A DNA stretch of 64,000 nucleotides from Clitopilus passeckerianus (lineage: Eukaryota > Basidiomycota > Agaricomycetes > Agaricales > Entolomataceae). Numbering within the stretch: position 1 is the stretch's first letter; each line of letters opens with the position of its first letter. Under the pieces are notes generated by a model. It saw only the letters and a program-made list of their open reading frames with translations. It had not been told where the DNA came from and searched no databases. The DNA lies in the NCBI GenBank assembly GCA_944990035.1, contig CALYLX010000034.1, positions 496,001 to 560,000 of the forward strand, in the 5' to 3' direction. Positions 42,237 through 54,160 of this stretch are shown piece by piece. The translations under genes and the position numbers were made by a program.

Positions 42237-44277
42237 TCATATCTTATTACCTTCATCCTCATCTGCCGTGAGGTATTCTAGTTCTTTGTCCTCTGAACCA
42301 TCTTCCTGCCCCGCCGAATCCAAATCAACCTGAGAGAAATGATTGTGCAACCCAACATCAGATAATCTACTATTGTTGTGCGAATGGGAGGTTTGGTCTT
42401 GGGTGGCTGATAGCGGCTTGACACCCTCAATACCATATTTCTATCGGAAGGCAAATCAATTCTGACTCTAAGCACCAGCTCTAACAGACCTCACACACCT
42501 TTAAGATCTCCATGATCGTTCCAATGGTGTCTTTGCTTCGAAGGAATCCCTGCACCGCAGACAATTTCTTCAATATCTGTGGATTGTGTTCTACGCCATA
42601 ATGGTCTAAACCTGCGCCTCGAATATAGCAAGCAAACACTTCTTTGTCTTCTCCAACCAAAGCCGCCAACCCCTCCACAAAATCTCAAGGTGGAGAAATT
42701 TCATTGTTGTCGAGGTCCATCACTAGCTCAGTTAGGAACCCCAACTGCTGATATCCCAACTGTAACCCAAAGTCTGGTATCAGAGACTGTATCAAAACAT
42801 GCCTCAGCCGAATGGGCTGGAATCAAGAAAGAGTGTTAGTCTTCTCAAGACAGAAAGAGCCAGACCGGGAAGGCTCAAGGAGAAATTCACTGAATGACGC
42901 GTGGAGGAAGCGAATAGTAACATCTCTTGTTACTGTTTCGAATGGAATGCTTAAGATAGAATGTAGGTCCATGAAGTGTTGGTAACTGAGGGATCCGGAG
43001 GGCAAGAAAAAATAATGTTCAAAGGAGGTAGGGGCCTGCCCATTGTAGTCTTCAAATAGGCCAAGGTTAAACTGCCTGAAGCACAGAAGCCCAAAGACAT
43101 CGAGAACAGCGGGAAGTGACTCCAGCAGCACCGACCACATGATGAAAAGATACAGAGCATCGAGGTCGGCGAATGGGGCATCCCTTGCGTTTCTGGTAGG
43201 ATTAATGCCCAAGATCGATTCTAAAGCTATTCTGGGATCCTGGCGAGGACGCTCTAGATGTCGTGTGGTAGTAGCTGCGTAAATGAAGTGACCAGATGAT
43301 TTCTTGAGGAGTGTGGAAATGGTCCCTTCTGGTGGCCAGGATGGTCCGAGGTAGAGATGGTGGAGTCGAAGCTCGCCGAACCTGCATTCGAGATACAACT
43401 CGATATCGGCGTTAGGGTTCTGCGTGTCATCCAACACGACGGTACGGAGTAAAATGTGAAGAGGAGTGTGCGAGAAACTGGTACGGATTTGACGTTCTGG
43501 GCGACTGGCAACAAGGAAACGCACTGGACAATTGTCCTGGTCAGCGTAAGATGTAATGGCCTGGAGTAATTCACACTGCTGAGACTCGTGATCCTTCCCA
43601 ACAATGCTCTGGCAGCACTCGTCCAGTCCATCTATCACAATGACTTGTGGCCCCAAACCGGCATCCAAACCTACTGCCTCTAGGGGTTGAATGATAAGCT
43701 CCTCCATCTGAAACAAGAGTTTCTTTTCAAACAGGCCCACGTCGTTGAGGATGGCATATTCTATATATGGACGAGTGGATGGAATGGAGAGCGTAAGCTG
43801 GTATGCAAGTGTAGGGATAAAGCGAGTGGTTTCATTTTGTCCTATGACAGTTCGAGAGAAGAAAAAGCTGGTGGCGAGGACCTTCAGCTTTGCCCATCGT
43901 TCTGCAGAGGTCTGTGCGATGGCAGACTTTCCCGCCCCCATTGCACCGTGTAGCCACATGATAGGCTTTAAGGGGTCATCAATGCCTCACGCCCAGCAAT
44001 CGATGGCATCCAGAACAGCCTTTCGAGTGTCTGGATGGCATTTGGGAGGATCAAAGCATTCGTTAGGATTAAACAGTGCCCCAAAAGCTACATGCCCCTT
44101 GAGGATTTCCATGGCATCTGTACATTAATGAGTCACGAATGTAATAGTGGTGTTGCCTTGAGTACCTTTGGACGGCGGGTGATTCTGGATAACATGGATA
44201 TTGGTATCTCGTGAGCTTGTGATCGTTGAATACTGAAAGCGAAGGCTAGGCCCTCCACTATTATGCGAGGGCTGCAT
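42237..44277 (-). pseudogene. NACHT3: degraded NWD2-like NACHT gene
   Basis: Exon 1 (44277-44166; MQPSHNSGGPSLRF, then RDTNIHV) is followed by a GT-AG intron (44118-44165) and the main exon with FDPPKCHPDTR, Walker A GAMGAGKSA and Walker B VIVIDGLDECC. A TGA at 43987-43989 replaces the Arg of the paralogues upstream of the P-loop. The frame is lost near 42830 after SGSFCLEK, and another TGA sits in PP(stop)DFVEG near 42687. The 58-nt last intron and last exon (42440-42237, ending ELEYLTADEDEGNKI) are still recognisable. Both stops correspond to CGA Arg codons in NACHT1, consistent with C-to-T change at CpG. The gene cannot encode a functional NACHT protein. Confidence 0.82.
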
Positions 44278-44561
44278 CGGAAGAAGTGGGAAAGCAAGGT
44301 CACAAATGCTTAGACCTGGAGCATGTCTCTACCTGGTAGTGATGGTGACAAAACAGATTGTACAGTACAATGATACGCACATGCTAAAGGAAGAATTACA
44401 AGAAGAAGGTGTCTTGGCAAATATAATCAATGATGTCAACAGTGCATGAGACCCAGCTCCTTACAACCATCTAAAACTCCCTCTCCCTCTCACAACAATG
44501 TTCATCATTCCGCCAAGCGATCATTGATCATGCAGTATACGCAGCTCTGTCCGACTGGCGG
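44278..44561 (-). other. Proximal 5' flank of NACHT3 up to Gypsy B
   Basis: Non-coding; presumed promoter side of NACHT3, cut by the Gypsy B insertion 285 bp upstream of the start codon. Confidence 0.45.
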
Positions 44562-45026
44562 TGTTAAGGCAGAGCCTAACAACTTAGGTAATACTGTTTA
44601 CGCTCGATGTCTTTGATAAACAAAGACAGAGATTTGTCAGCAGCTGCGGCTGTACTGACGACCTGGTGAGATTGACGAAGCAAGGGACTTAAAGGCGAAA
44701 TAGAGAACTAAGCAGTTAGGTAGATTGCCTAGGTCAAGCTGAGGAGCCTTGACCAAATGGTACAGGTTTATATACCTATCTAGTAGTTCTAAATATAGCA
44801 CATGCGCAGCATGCTGAGTAAGTAATGAGTCATGCGCAGCATGATGAGTAAGTACATGAGTCAGAAAGAGTCAGATAAGGTATAAGTCTCTCACGATCGT
44901 GAGAGATGCGGAGTAAGCATGGAAAAAGATGAAAAATGCGCAGTGATGCGCAGCATATGTGAGTAATCGTGCATAGGTAAGCGGGCCGGGGTATGTAAGG
45001 AGAAACATGTAAGCAAAATCATAACA
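44562..45026 (-). repeat. 3' LTR of Gypsy B
   Basis: 465 bp, matching 51305-51769. Confidence 0.92.
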
Positions 45027-45059
45027 TTACCCTCTCGCTATCGTTGAAGTCTCCTGACT

Positions 45060-45924
45060 TCAATTCCTTCCTTTACCCCAGAAGTGACGGTCTATGCCCT
45101 TGTGGTAGCGTTGTGGGCAGCTAACCGGGTAATGGCCTGGGCCACGATGATGGCACAGACGACACACAAAACGAAAGCAATGACACTGTCGGTGTCTGCC
45201 TCCACAAATGTAGCATCTGAACCATCTGGGTGGTGGTGGTCTGTTGGCAAGGTATCCGGTGCGCGGCGCCTTCTGGGACGATACTGTCGAGGGAAGGTTC
45301 ACCAGCGTTGGTGAGTCGGACTCTGGTGGGCTTTCGAATGCGGAGAGGTATGGCGTTGGAGGGTTTGCCATTGGGATTGATGTTTTCCTTGTTGTCGTTC
45401 TGTTCTTTTTGACGAAGGGGTTATGTTTTATTTTTGCGGCGGTGTGTAAATTGGTGACGGGAGGAAATGCTCGTAGGGTTCCGCAAACTTGACGTGCAGT
45501 GAGGATTGTGACTTCCTCTTCTTGACTTTCCTCAGGCCCCCAGGGATTGGAGGCAAGGGTTTCAAGTCTGTCTCCTCTGGGTTGTTGAACCAGTTTTGTC
45601 GTTCGGGAAGAATTCGTCGAGGAAAGCTGTTCCTCCAATAGCAAAGAAGAGGTCTGTGAGGGTCTCCTCCGTTTCTCGATCAACTTTGTCCAAAAGTTGA
45701 TCAAGATCGTCAGTGGTTTTCGCAAATTGGTGGCGCAGACGAGCCACTTCGTTGCGAGTTTCGGTTCGTCGGTTTTGGTAGAGGGTTCCTTGTTCTCCCA
45801 CAGCGGTGAGAGGGTTGTCGTTGCTGCTCCAGGCAGTATGCGTACGGAGCGCCGTAATAGCGGTATCGGATTTGAAGGTGTTGCGGATGATGGTGCGGTC
45901 GTAGGAAGAGGCATTTTGAGACAT
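45060..45924 (-). CDS. Gypsy B extra 3' ORF
   Basis: Counterpart of 8810-9677. The ATG frame at 45924 is open for 120 codons with the same heptad-like helix (LDQLLDKVDRETEE). The overlapping frame 45914-45060 ends in CYICGGRHRQCHC followed by CRLCHHRGPGHYPVSCP. Between the helix and the Cys/His cluster, B and A differ by compensating indels (for instance AAAAAG against AAAGAAG), yet both keep an open frame to the Cys/His end. Retention in two copies suggests selection on the Cys/His module before insertion. Function unknown; nucleic-acid binding is the natural guess. Confidence 0.55.
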
Positions 45925-45952
45925 TGTTATATAGTGGATGTGAGTGGGTTTG

Positions 45953-46270
45953 CTATGTGGTGTCAGGTGAGTTTCTTCCTCTTTTTATACTCGGTGAGTA
46001 TTTTCTTGGCGTTCGCAGTTCCGACTCGGGCATCCATTCGTTGTCCGCTGATGGCCATCCCTTCCATTTTACGAGGTATCTGTGTCGCCCTTTGCCTTGT
46101 TTCTGATGGGCCACAATTGCTTCTATTTCGTATTCTTCTATTCCGTCGATTTCGTCAGGTGGCGGTTTAGAGAAGCTGGGTCCATGCGCTTTGGTGGAGA
46201 TGTAACGGGTGAGAAGTGACGCGTGAATCACCGGGTGGATCTTCCATCGTCTTGGCAGGTCGAGTTTATA
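45953..46270 (-). CDS. Gypsy B integrase tail and chromodomain
   Basis: Reads IHASLLTRY, then EYEIEAIVAHQKQGKG and YLVKWKGWPSADNEWMPESELR, as in copy A; the last residues differ by a frame change (RTPRKYSPS). It is separated from the integrase frame (stop at 46273) by the same missing base as in copy A. Confidence 0.78.
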   Translation of the reverse strand, partial: YKLDLPRRWKIHPVIHASLLTRYISTKAHGPSFSKPPPDEIDGIEEYEIEAIVAHQKQGKGRHRYLVKWKGWPSADNEWMPESELRTPRKYSPSIKRGRNSPDTT

Positions 46271-46272
46271 GG

Positions 46273-49037
46273 TCAGGTGTCCTTTACCTCAAGTATCTTG
46301 AAGGGTCCTTCTCGTTTGGGTGCTAGTTTCTTGGAGATGTTTCCTTGATTGAGATTTGTGGCTTCTAACCACACCTTTTCTCCGACTTTGAATGGGGTGA
46401 ACTGTCGTGTGATCTTCTCTGCCATGCGTTGCGCAGCAAGTGCATGTGCAGCATTTGCTTCATCGCGTGCTAGCAGAAGTTCCTTGATCCGTTTGTCAAC
46501 TGCGGGAATTTTGCTAGTGGGAGCAACTGATGGGAGTGCAGGTGGTTCGTATCCCATCATTAGGTAGAATGGGGTTCGTTTGGTGACAGAGTGTGTTCGG
46601 CTGTTGTAGGAGAATTCTAGAGTGGTAATCCATTTGGACCAGGATTCGGGGTTCTGTGCACAGAAGATGCGGAGATAGGCATCAATCTCCTGATTGATCC
46701 TTTCTGTCGCACCATCGGTTTGTGGGTGGTAGGCGGTGCTCATGTTGAGCTTGATTCCAAGGAGTCGTCCCATTTCTTGGAAAACTTTAGAGGCGAATTG
46801 AGGTCCTCTGTCTGAAATTCCTTTGTCGGGAAGTCCAAAGCGACGGTAAACGTTGTCAATGTAGGCGTTTGCAGTTCCTGTGGCGTCGATTTTCTTTGTG
46901 CAAGGGATGAAAATTGCCCCTTCGTAGCTCCATGGTCGACCACGGCCATAATGCTATCGAAACCATCACTCTCTGGGAGATCCGTGTGAAAATCGTACGT
47001 CACTAGCGAAAATGGCCTAGTGGTTTCGGATTTGATGGGCATTAATGGTGGAGCGGTGGGGTGGCGATTGATTTTCATTTGCTGGCACATTGCACAGCCC
47101 TGCACAAAGTTCTTGATGAACACTGACATCCCTGGCCACCAGTAGTCCTTCCGGACTTTTTCCAGTGTCCCAAATTGTCCAGGGTGTCCTGCGCTGGGTA
47201 GATCGTGATAACGTTGGACTATCTTCCTTCGGAGGTCTTCGTCATCTGGTACCACACACTTGTCCTTGTAGTACAAGATGCCATCGTCAAATTTCCAGTC
47301 TTCCAGGTTTGATCGGATTGGTGGGGGTCCGTCTTCTTTGGCGGTGCGAATGGCGTCAACAATCAGTTTGTCATTGACCATCTTGTGTACAATTTCGTCC
47401 TTTAGTTCAATGTCAATTGAGCGAAGGAAGAGCTTGTCGGGGAGGAGAATGATGTCTTCGTTGTCGGTGTCTTCACCTGGGATGTGGTCTGGTCGTCGAG
47501 ATAGTGCGTCAGATTGTATCATCTTTGCACCAGGGGTGTGTACAAGTTTGATGTTAAACTGGGATAGCATCAAATTCCATCTTGCTTGTCGTCGGTTCAA
47601 CTTCCGGGCTTCTCGGAAGTATGTGAGGTTTTTGTGATCGGATAGAATCACAACTGAATGTTGGGATCCATGGAAGTAGTGTCGCCAGGTTTCTAATGCG
47701 CGGATAATGCCTAGAAGTTCTCGGTCGTAGATTTCATAGTTCCGTTCTGTTTCCGAGAACGATTTAGATATGAAACCACATGGGTGCCATGATCCGTTGG
47801 CGTCACGTTGTTGTAGGACTGCTCCTGTTGCATGTTTTGAGGCGTCGCTTTCCACCACAAATGGCTTCGTGGGATCAGGCATCAGCAACACAGGCGCTTC
47901 CAGGAATTTGTCTTTCAGGGTAGTGAAAGCTTTGTGACATTCATTGGTCCATTCCCATTTCTTGTCTTTCTTGGTGAGTTCGTTCAGCGGTTTGGCAATT
48001 TCCGCATATTTTCCGATGAACCTGCGGTAAAAGTTTCCGAATCCTAGGAATGATCGGACTTCCTTTACTGTAGTTGGCGTAGGCCAGTCGCGCATCCCTG
48101 CAAGTTTGACAGGGTCCATGGAGATCTTGTTTGGTTCAATGATGAACCCAAGGTATTCCACTCTTGTGGTGTCAAATTGGCATTTCTCTGCTTTGAGGTA
48201 GAGATCGTTGTTTTGTAGTCTTTGTAAGACTCTGCGTGTGCGTTCTCGGTGTTTTTCTGGATCGTTGGAGAAGATGAGGATGTCGTCCATGTAGATGATG
48301 ACCCATCCTTCGTCTATCATGTCTCGGAAAAGGTGGTTCATCATTGCTTGGAAGGTACCGGGTGAGTTCATTAGTCCAAAGAACATCACCATTGGTTCAA
48401 ATAACCCTCGGTTGGTCTTGAACGCTGCTTTCCATTGGTCACCATCTTTGATGCGGATGTTGTGATATCCCCATCGAATGTCGAGTTTGGTGAAGACAGT
48501 TGCTCCTTTGAGTTTATCGATGAGTTCGCTAGCCAGCGGTAAGGGGTAAGCGTTAGGTATTGTTCCTTCGTTGAGTCGTCGGTAATCCTGACATGGTCTC
48601 AGGGCTTCCGAGTCTTTCTTTGCAACAAAGAAGAACGGAGATGCTTGTGGGGAGTTGGATTCTCGGATGTATCCTTTGGCTAGATTTTCCTTGAGAAACT
48701 CGTCGAGTTTTTCTTGCTCTAAGGGGCTGAGCGGATAGACCTTGCAGTCTTTTGGCACGAAATCTGTCTTCAGATCTATGGCGTGATCCCAGGGTCGGCT
48801 TGGTGGGAATCGTTCAGATGCTGCTTTCTCAAAGACTTTTCTGTAGTCTTGAAGATAGTCGGGGATGATTTCGTCAAGGGATTTCTTTGGTTCCTTATCT
48901 TCTCGTTTATGTTCCAGAGCTTGCGAAATTGATGTTTTCGCACGTATCCACACCTGCTGTGTGTGGTGTCTGGTTGCTGGATGGTGTGTTACCACCGTCT
49001 GTCGTATTGTGGTAGTTGGCCTGATTGGCCCGTACAC
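46273..49037 (-). CDS. pol: Gypsy B reverse transcriptase, RNase H and integrase
   Basis: From 49037 to 46740 the frame is open for 765 codons: RT with the complete palm ([18 protein letters not shown]..., [25 protein letters not shown]), RNase H ([12 protein letters not shown]) and the integrase HHCC region plus first catalytic Asp. A G5-to-G4 change near 46916 relative to copy A then shifts the frame. The remaining integrase core ([15 protein letters not shown]) follows in frame 46773-46273. RT converts element RNA to cDNA; integrase inserts it. Copy B is intact exactly where copy A is broken (RT N-terminus) and the reverse for integrase. Confidence 0.88.
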
Positions 49038-49735
49038 AAGGTAATCCTTTGTGTGTTCCTGCGTAAGTGGGGTTCCTCCTTGGTGAATATTCCGACTGCC
49101 GGTTCGTTCTGGCAGTATGCGATGAGAAAATCTTCATTGATCTCTTCTCCGTCTTCGACTATTCGGAAATAGTCGCTAAGTCCTTCTGATTTTCCGGGAT
49201 TCTCTTCGGAACAATCAGGTGCTGGGGTAGGTGGCGTGTTTTCCTCTAGTAGTTGTTCTCGGATGGCTCTCATCCGCTTGATGTCTACTGCTCGCATCAA
49301 TGTTTGCGACAGTCGTTGGGTAATGCGTGATTCGTCGATTTCGAGTGTGCCGTCGCTCCACGATATGATTGGATCTACCCGTTTTAGCCAGGGTAATCCA
49401 AAAATCAGGTGGTCTTTCCCGAGTCCAGTGACAAAACATCTTTCCTTGATGATGGCTGTCCCTATCTTGGCAATAACCCAGGTAAAGTGGGTAATAGTTC
49501 CTTGTTTGTTCAGGGTGCCATCAACGTTTCGTGCTGTAATCGGTTGTCGGAGTGGGAGTAGTGGGAGGTGATGTGTCTTGGCGAAGACGGAGTCGATAAA
49601 TGACCCTTGCGCTCCAGAGTCAATGAGAGCTTTTGTGCCGGCGATTGTTGTATTTCCATCTAGGGGTCTTGTAGAGAGATTGGGATACGCATAGATTCAG
49701 CATAAAAATCAGTAGCTACAAGTACACTGGAAATA
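48989..49735 (-). CDS. Gypsy B protease region
   Basis: Contains [11 protein letters not shown] and [10 protein letters not shown] as in copy A. It ends at 48989, in the frame that conflicts with RT, the same disagreement as in A. It shares the gag frame but is separated from it by three stops. Confidence 0.72.
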
Positions 49736-50709
49736 TCAATCGGGCGAGGAAGTACTGACGTCGGCTTTGCAGTCTTCCTCTTTAAAACCCTCAGCCTCTG
49801 CTTCAGTGTAGAATTCAGCGGCTTCTTCTTGGGGCATGTCAGCTAGGACTGCTCTGACATATTTGATCAACTCGGCTCCCTTCTCAGGTTTCTTGTGGAA
49901 TCGGCTGTCGTTGTTGCTAGGGTAGGTTCTTCCAAAATTCTTCCTTTGAAGACATTGTTGGATCGTGTGACCTTTCTTGGAGCAATAGTAGCACAAGTTG
50001 TTCTTCTTGTGATGTTCTCTTTCCTCCTGGGTGAGGCGGCGTTTGGGTGGATCAGTGGTGAAACGATCAACATCCATAGCCATTGGGTCTCGGGCTCCAG
50101 TAGGTGTTTTGTAAGCACCTTTGACCATATCAGATGTCTTGATGATACGGGTATGTCCCATGATTGTCTTGGCACGTCGCCAGTTGTTGTCAAACTGGAC
50201 GGCTTTCTTGACCCAATCGTCGAATGTGGTAGGAGGGAATCGGAAAAGAGAATTTTCTCTCGGAGTTTGGGGTAAGTCCTTCCATGAAGATCTCAATCTT
50301 TGCAGTGTCACCGCTGAGATCAGTTCGTGCAAGAATATTCTTGAAGACGGTGACAAATTCGTCAGCTGTCCCATCCTGTCGTAAGGCTTTGAGTTGGAGG
50401 AGTGCGGCAGCTTTGTCGTCGGTAGGGGAAAAGGCTTCTTTGAATTGGTTGATAAATTCAGCGTAGGTGGCTTTCCTTTCAGCTGCTGAATATTTATCGT
50501 GAAATTCTAATCCCCATGCTGCTGCAGTTCCTTCTTTGAGGAAGGATAGGGCGATGCGAATCTTCTTGTCATCTTCGAGTTGGTTGAGGTTGTTTAGGAT
50601 GAGGTAGTCTTCAAGTTCCTGAATGAACTTTCTGGTCTTGGATCGGTCTCCGGAGAACGTTTGGGGTTTGGCTCCAATGTCCTTCTTGTTGTTGTTGTCT
50701 TGTGACATT
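49736..50709 (-). pseudogene. gag: Gypsy B gag with one internal frame change
   Basis: The ATG at 50709 (MSQDNNNKKD) opens capsid sequence through TADEFVTVFKNILARTDLSG and EGLTPNSERKFSF. The frame then changes to FRFPPTTFDDWVKK and runs on to the CCHC knuckle CYYCSKKGHTIQQC, ending at 49736. Unlike copy A, the first 150 codons are unbroken. The single change is at the same place in A, so it was already present in the parent element or reflects recoding. Upstream, the same frame is open for about 180 codons without ATG. Confidence 0.8.
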
Positions 50710-51304
50710 TCGTAGTCGAAATCGAAGTCGGTCTCTGGTTCAATTGTTTCTGCACTGGGGCGCTCCTCTGGCTCAGCTGTGGGGCTCTCCTCTAGCTGTT
50801 GTTGTACTTGGTGTTCTTCTTCTTCCTCTTCGGGCAAGACAGAAGCGCTGGTAGACGGGACTAGTGATGGGTTCCTGGATATTGCTGTGGGTAATGGTGC
50901 GAAGCGTCGCTGTTCCTCCTCGTCTACTTCAATGTCGTGTTCTCGTTGAGCTCGGACAATAGCAGGGGTCTTATGAGGTCGTTCAGGGGTAGGGAAGTCT
51001 AGAGCGTGGAAGTGTCTGTTTTCAACGGCAACGGTGGTGAATGTGAATTTGCCAAGGGAGAGAGGCGTAGCACCAGCGGTTATTGTTGTGATTAAAACCG
51101 CAGTAGCTTCCGTTGGTGAACTTGTAGACGTTGTTGGTTCCTTCTACTAGAGTGGTATTTCGTGGCGGGTGGTCTGCCCTGTGTACGACCGTGGTGACTG
51201 AGTGGTAGCCGCAACGGCAATCGGCCTGTTGCGTGCTTCTGCTGTGTTGTCGTGGGGTGGGCCTGCGCTAACAATGAGCGGGCCTTCTGAACAGCTTGAC
51301 CTTT
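50710..51304 (-). other. Gypsy B leader, ATG-free and open in the gag frame
   Basis: On the minus strand, no stop interrupts the gag frame from about 51268 to the gag ATG, and there is no in-frame ATG. The predicted residues include a Cys/Asn-rich patch (NGSYCGFNHNNNRWCYAS) and the acidic run EEEEEEHQ. The PBS aggtcaagctg follows the LTR (about 51292-51302). Confidence 0.55.
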
Positions 51305-51769
51305 TGTTAAGGCAGAGCCTAACAACTTAGGTAATACTGTTTACGCTCGATGTCTTTGATAAACAAAGACAGAGATTTGTCAGCAGCTGCGGCTGTACTG
51401 ACGACCTGGTGAGATTGACGAAGCAAGGGACTTAAAGGCGAAATAGAGAACTAAGCAGTTAGGTAGATTGCCTAGGTCAAGCTGAGGAGCCTTGACCAAA
51501 TGGTACAGGTTTATATACCTATCTAGTAGTTCTAAATATAGCACATGCGCAGCATGCTGAGTAAGTAATGAGTCATGCGCAGCATGATGAGTAAGTACAT
51601 GAGTCAGAAAGAGTCAGATAAGGTATAAGTCTCTCACGATCGTGAGAGATGCGGAGTAAGCATGGAAAAAGATGAAAAATGCGCAGTGATGCGCAGCATA
51701 TGTGAGTAATCGTGCATAGGTAAGCGGGCCGGGGTATGTAAGGAGAAACATGTAAGCAAAATCATAACA
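51305..51769 (-). repeat. 5' LTR of Gypsy B
   Basis: 465 bp; TATATAA, TGACTCA-type sites and the 20-bp palindrome are all present in minus orientation. Confidence 0.92.
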
Positions 51770-53207
51770 GGCGGCGGCGGCAGCCAGGCAATTATTGAGA
51801 GAAAATCAGGATTCTCCTTGACCTCTACCTTGATAAGTCCCTGGGCCTCAGAGACTTTTGCTGAAATTATTCTCCACGAATTTGAATACTGGCGTTATCC
51901 CAGGCTGAGAGGAAGTCATCGGTGATTTATGGCCTGAGAGCCTAAAACTCAAAAGATATATATTTTCTCCCGGCCCATCTCAGACCACGACAAAGTCCTA
52001 GCTCAATGCGACTTCAATCGGTTGAGAACGTTCCCACATCTCCTCACAGTGCTCTCCAGGTCTGCCGCCATAGCAACTTCAACTTTCAGCCCAGCGAGAG
52101 GCACAGATCACCTGGAAGGCGACCTAACGAAGAACTTGTGCGAGGGGAAGCTGGGAAAACCCGGCCTCCGTGGTAGGTGCTAATCACCGTACTCGACATT
52201 GCGGGTCTGGCTCTCGAGGTTCCGCATGTGATGCCTTTCCCCCAACGCTATCTTCCAACACCAACCTCGACCCCCCGGCTCCCTGGCCCGGTCGTCTCTG
52301 GGGGTTGAAGTGGGCAACAACATTGTTGGTACCATCAGGGGATAAACTGCAGGGGTCATGGATGGATGGGCTCGCATGAGGCGAGCCGTTGAAGACACGT
52401 CCTAAGGTCCACTCATCCAATCTGATCCAAAACGACTAGTCGGAAAAATAGGAGTTCAATGCTCCCGAAATTCTGGTGGTAGGGCGGACGCAGTATTGGC
52501 GTTGGAAGCTAGTCCGTGAGGGAGGGCGAGAAGATTGGCCGGGGATTAGAGCAGCGGCATGCTCAAAGAGCAAAAGTGATGAATCATTTGGCAATGTTGG
52601 AGTAGAATTGGTGAGACTCGTGGATTTGACGAGTATCTTGTACCCGCTGCCCTTCCTTTGACATGACCTGGCCGGGACGCTTCCTCGTTGAATGTATCAC
52701 GATGGTTCTGAATCCATCATCTTCCGATACAATCCAAGTAATCTTGATGCTATCCAGGCACGAGAATCTGACGCGTACGCTATTGGATCTCCTGCAGCTC
52801 CCCCACGGACATCCGGGACACGGGTTGCTGAGTACTAAAAATGAAAAGAACGCAATGTTGCGTTTGCAGCTGCATGCATTGTTTTCTTGAGGTTGTCATG
52901 GTCTTCTCATACCTGAAAGGGTGTGCAAGTGCCGAAAAACGCTCAAAACGAGCGACAGGTGCCAGATGCCTGAGGTATGCAGGCCAAGTTCCTGTAGGCC
53001 GCTGGATGCAAAAGATCAGTCTTGGTGGGTAGGAAAGGCGGGAGAAGCTTACTGCAACAGTCTCTAGTTCTTTCATTCAGTCGCCCCGTTTGAGGCCGAT
53101 TGAATTGCACGAACCTATTCATTAGTCATTAATTAGTCTACTTGTCACAATTGGAGAAGATAATGGAATACATACCTAGAAACCAGCTCTTATCTTGTTA
53201 TCCTGGC
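51770..53207 (-). repeat. Upstream block of unit 3, middle part
   Basis: Homologous to 22900-23700 and 35762-36600 (anchors ggctcgcatgagg at about 52369, and tttgcagctgcatgc near 52865). The minus strand again reads a C-x-C-K motif followed by aromatic residues, with frame breaks. No intact gene. Confidence 0.5.
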
Positions 53208-53661
53208 TGTTAAGGCAGAGCCTAACAACTTAGGTAATACTGTTTACGCTTGATATCTTTGATAGACAAAGATAGAGATTTGTCAGCAGCTGCAGCTGTA
53301 CTGACGACCTGGTGAGATTGACGAAGCAAGAGACTTAAAAGCGAAGTAGAGAACTAAGCAGTTAGGTAGATTGCCTAGGTCAAGCTGAAGAGCCTTGACC
53401 AAATGGTACAGGTTTATATACCTATCTAGTAGTTCTAAATATAGCGCATGCGCAACATGCTGAGTAAGTAATGAGTCAGTATGACTCGATGTGAGTCAGA
53501 AAGAGTCAGATAAGGTATAAGTCTCTCACGATCGTGAGAGATGCGGAGTAAGCATGGAAAAAGATGAAAAATGCGCAGTGATGCGCAGCATATGTGAGTA
53601 ATCGTGCATAGGTAAGCGGGCCGGGGTATGTAAGGAGAAACATGTAAGCAAAATCATAACA
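53208..53661 (-). repeat. Solo Gypsy LTR F
   Basis: 454 bp of the same LTR family in minus orientation with an exact target duplication, ctggc (53203-53207 and 53662-53666). It has several substitutions and a shortened U3. Confidence 0.9.
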
Positions 53662-54160
53662 CTGGCTTGAGTTTCTCCTAGACAACAGTCACCAGATCTT
53701 CTCCACCGGATACCCCAGGACCAGAAAGCGGGATAGCGCATGTTCAGAAAGCGCTGTGGAGGAAATGTATTGCAGCGTTGAGGTGCGGAAGAGTCACCAG
53801 AAACGGAAGTCAAGGAGAGGGGGAGGCCAGCTCACGATTTGTGGCTGCACGGTGGTAACAGAAACGACACTACTGATCTTAGCGGTGAGGGGTATTGTTG
53901 GTGTTGAATTCAACGGGGATTCGTGTGGCAGATGAATGAAATGATGAGCAAAAGCGAGGCCTTGCTGAGGCTTCATTGTAAGATAGTGCAATGATGACCG
54001 TAAATTGCCGCAAGGCGACAGGAGCTGCTGGATGCCTTTCACGCTGCAGCCAATAGCTGGGAATCTGGGTTAACGGATTTCTTTCTTCTCTAAGCAGAAA
54101 GGAGGGTGCTTGTAGTTGACAGCATGCAGAAGACACTGAGTGTCTTCCACTGTTGGCAGA
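53662..54160 (-). repeat. Upstream block of unit 3, continued
   Basis: Homologous to about 23870-24240 and 36720-37060 of the other units. Ends at the Copia E target site gcaga. No gene. Confidence 0.45.

Larger units (their letters stand above)
44562..51769 (-). mobile_element. Full-length chromodomain Ty3/Gypsy retrotransposon, copy B
   Basis: Same family as copy A, opposite orientation, with 465-bp LTRs that appear identical to each other. The exact 5-bp target duplication is ggcgg (44557-44561 and 51770-51774), in a ggcggcggcgg run. Compared with A the LTR lacks a 20-bp segment in U3 (gcattgagtcatactgactc). Internal frames are better preserved than in A. Confidence 0.94.

Noticed and set aside
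2952..53661. Short repeated tgctgcgcatg/actcat motifs considered as a CRISPR-like or satellite array
   Set aside because: They are internal to the U3 of one LTR family and recur only at LTR copies, without spacers.
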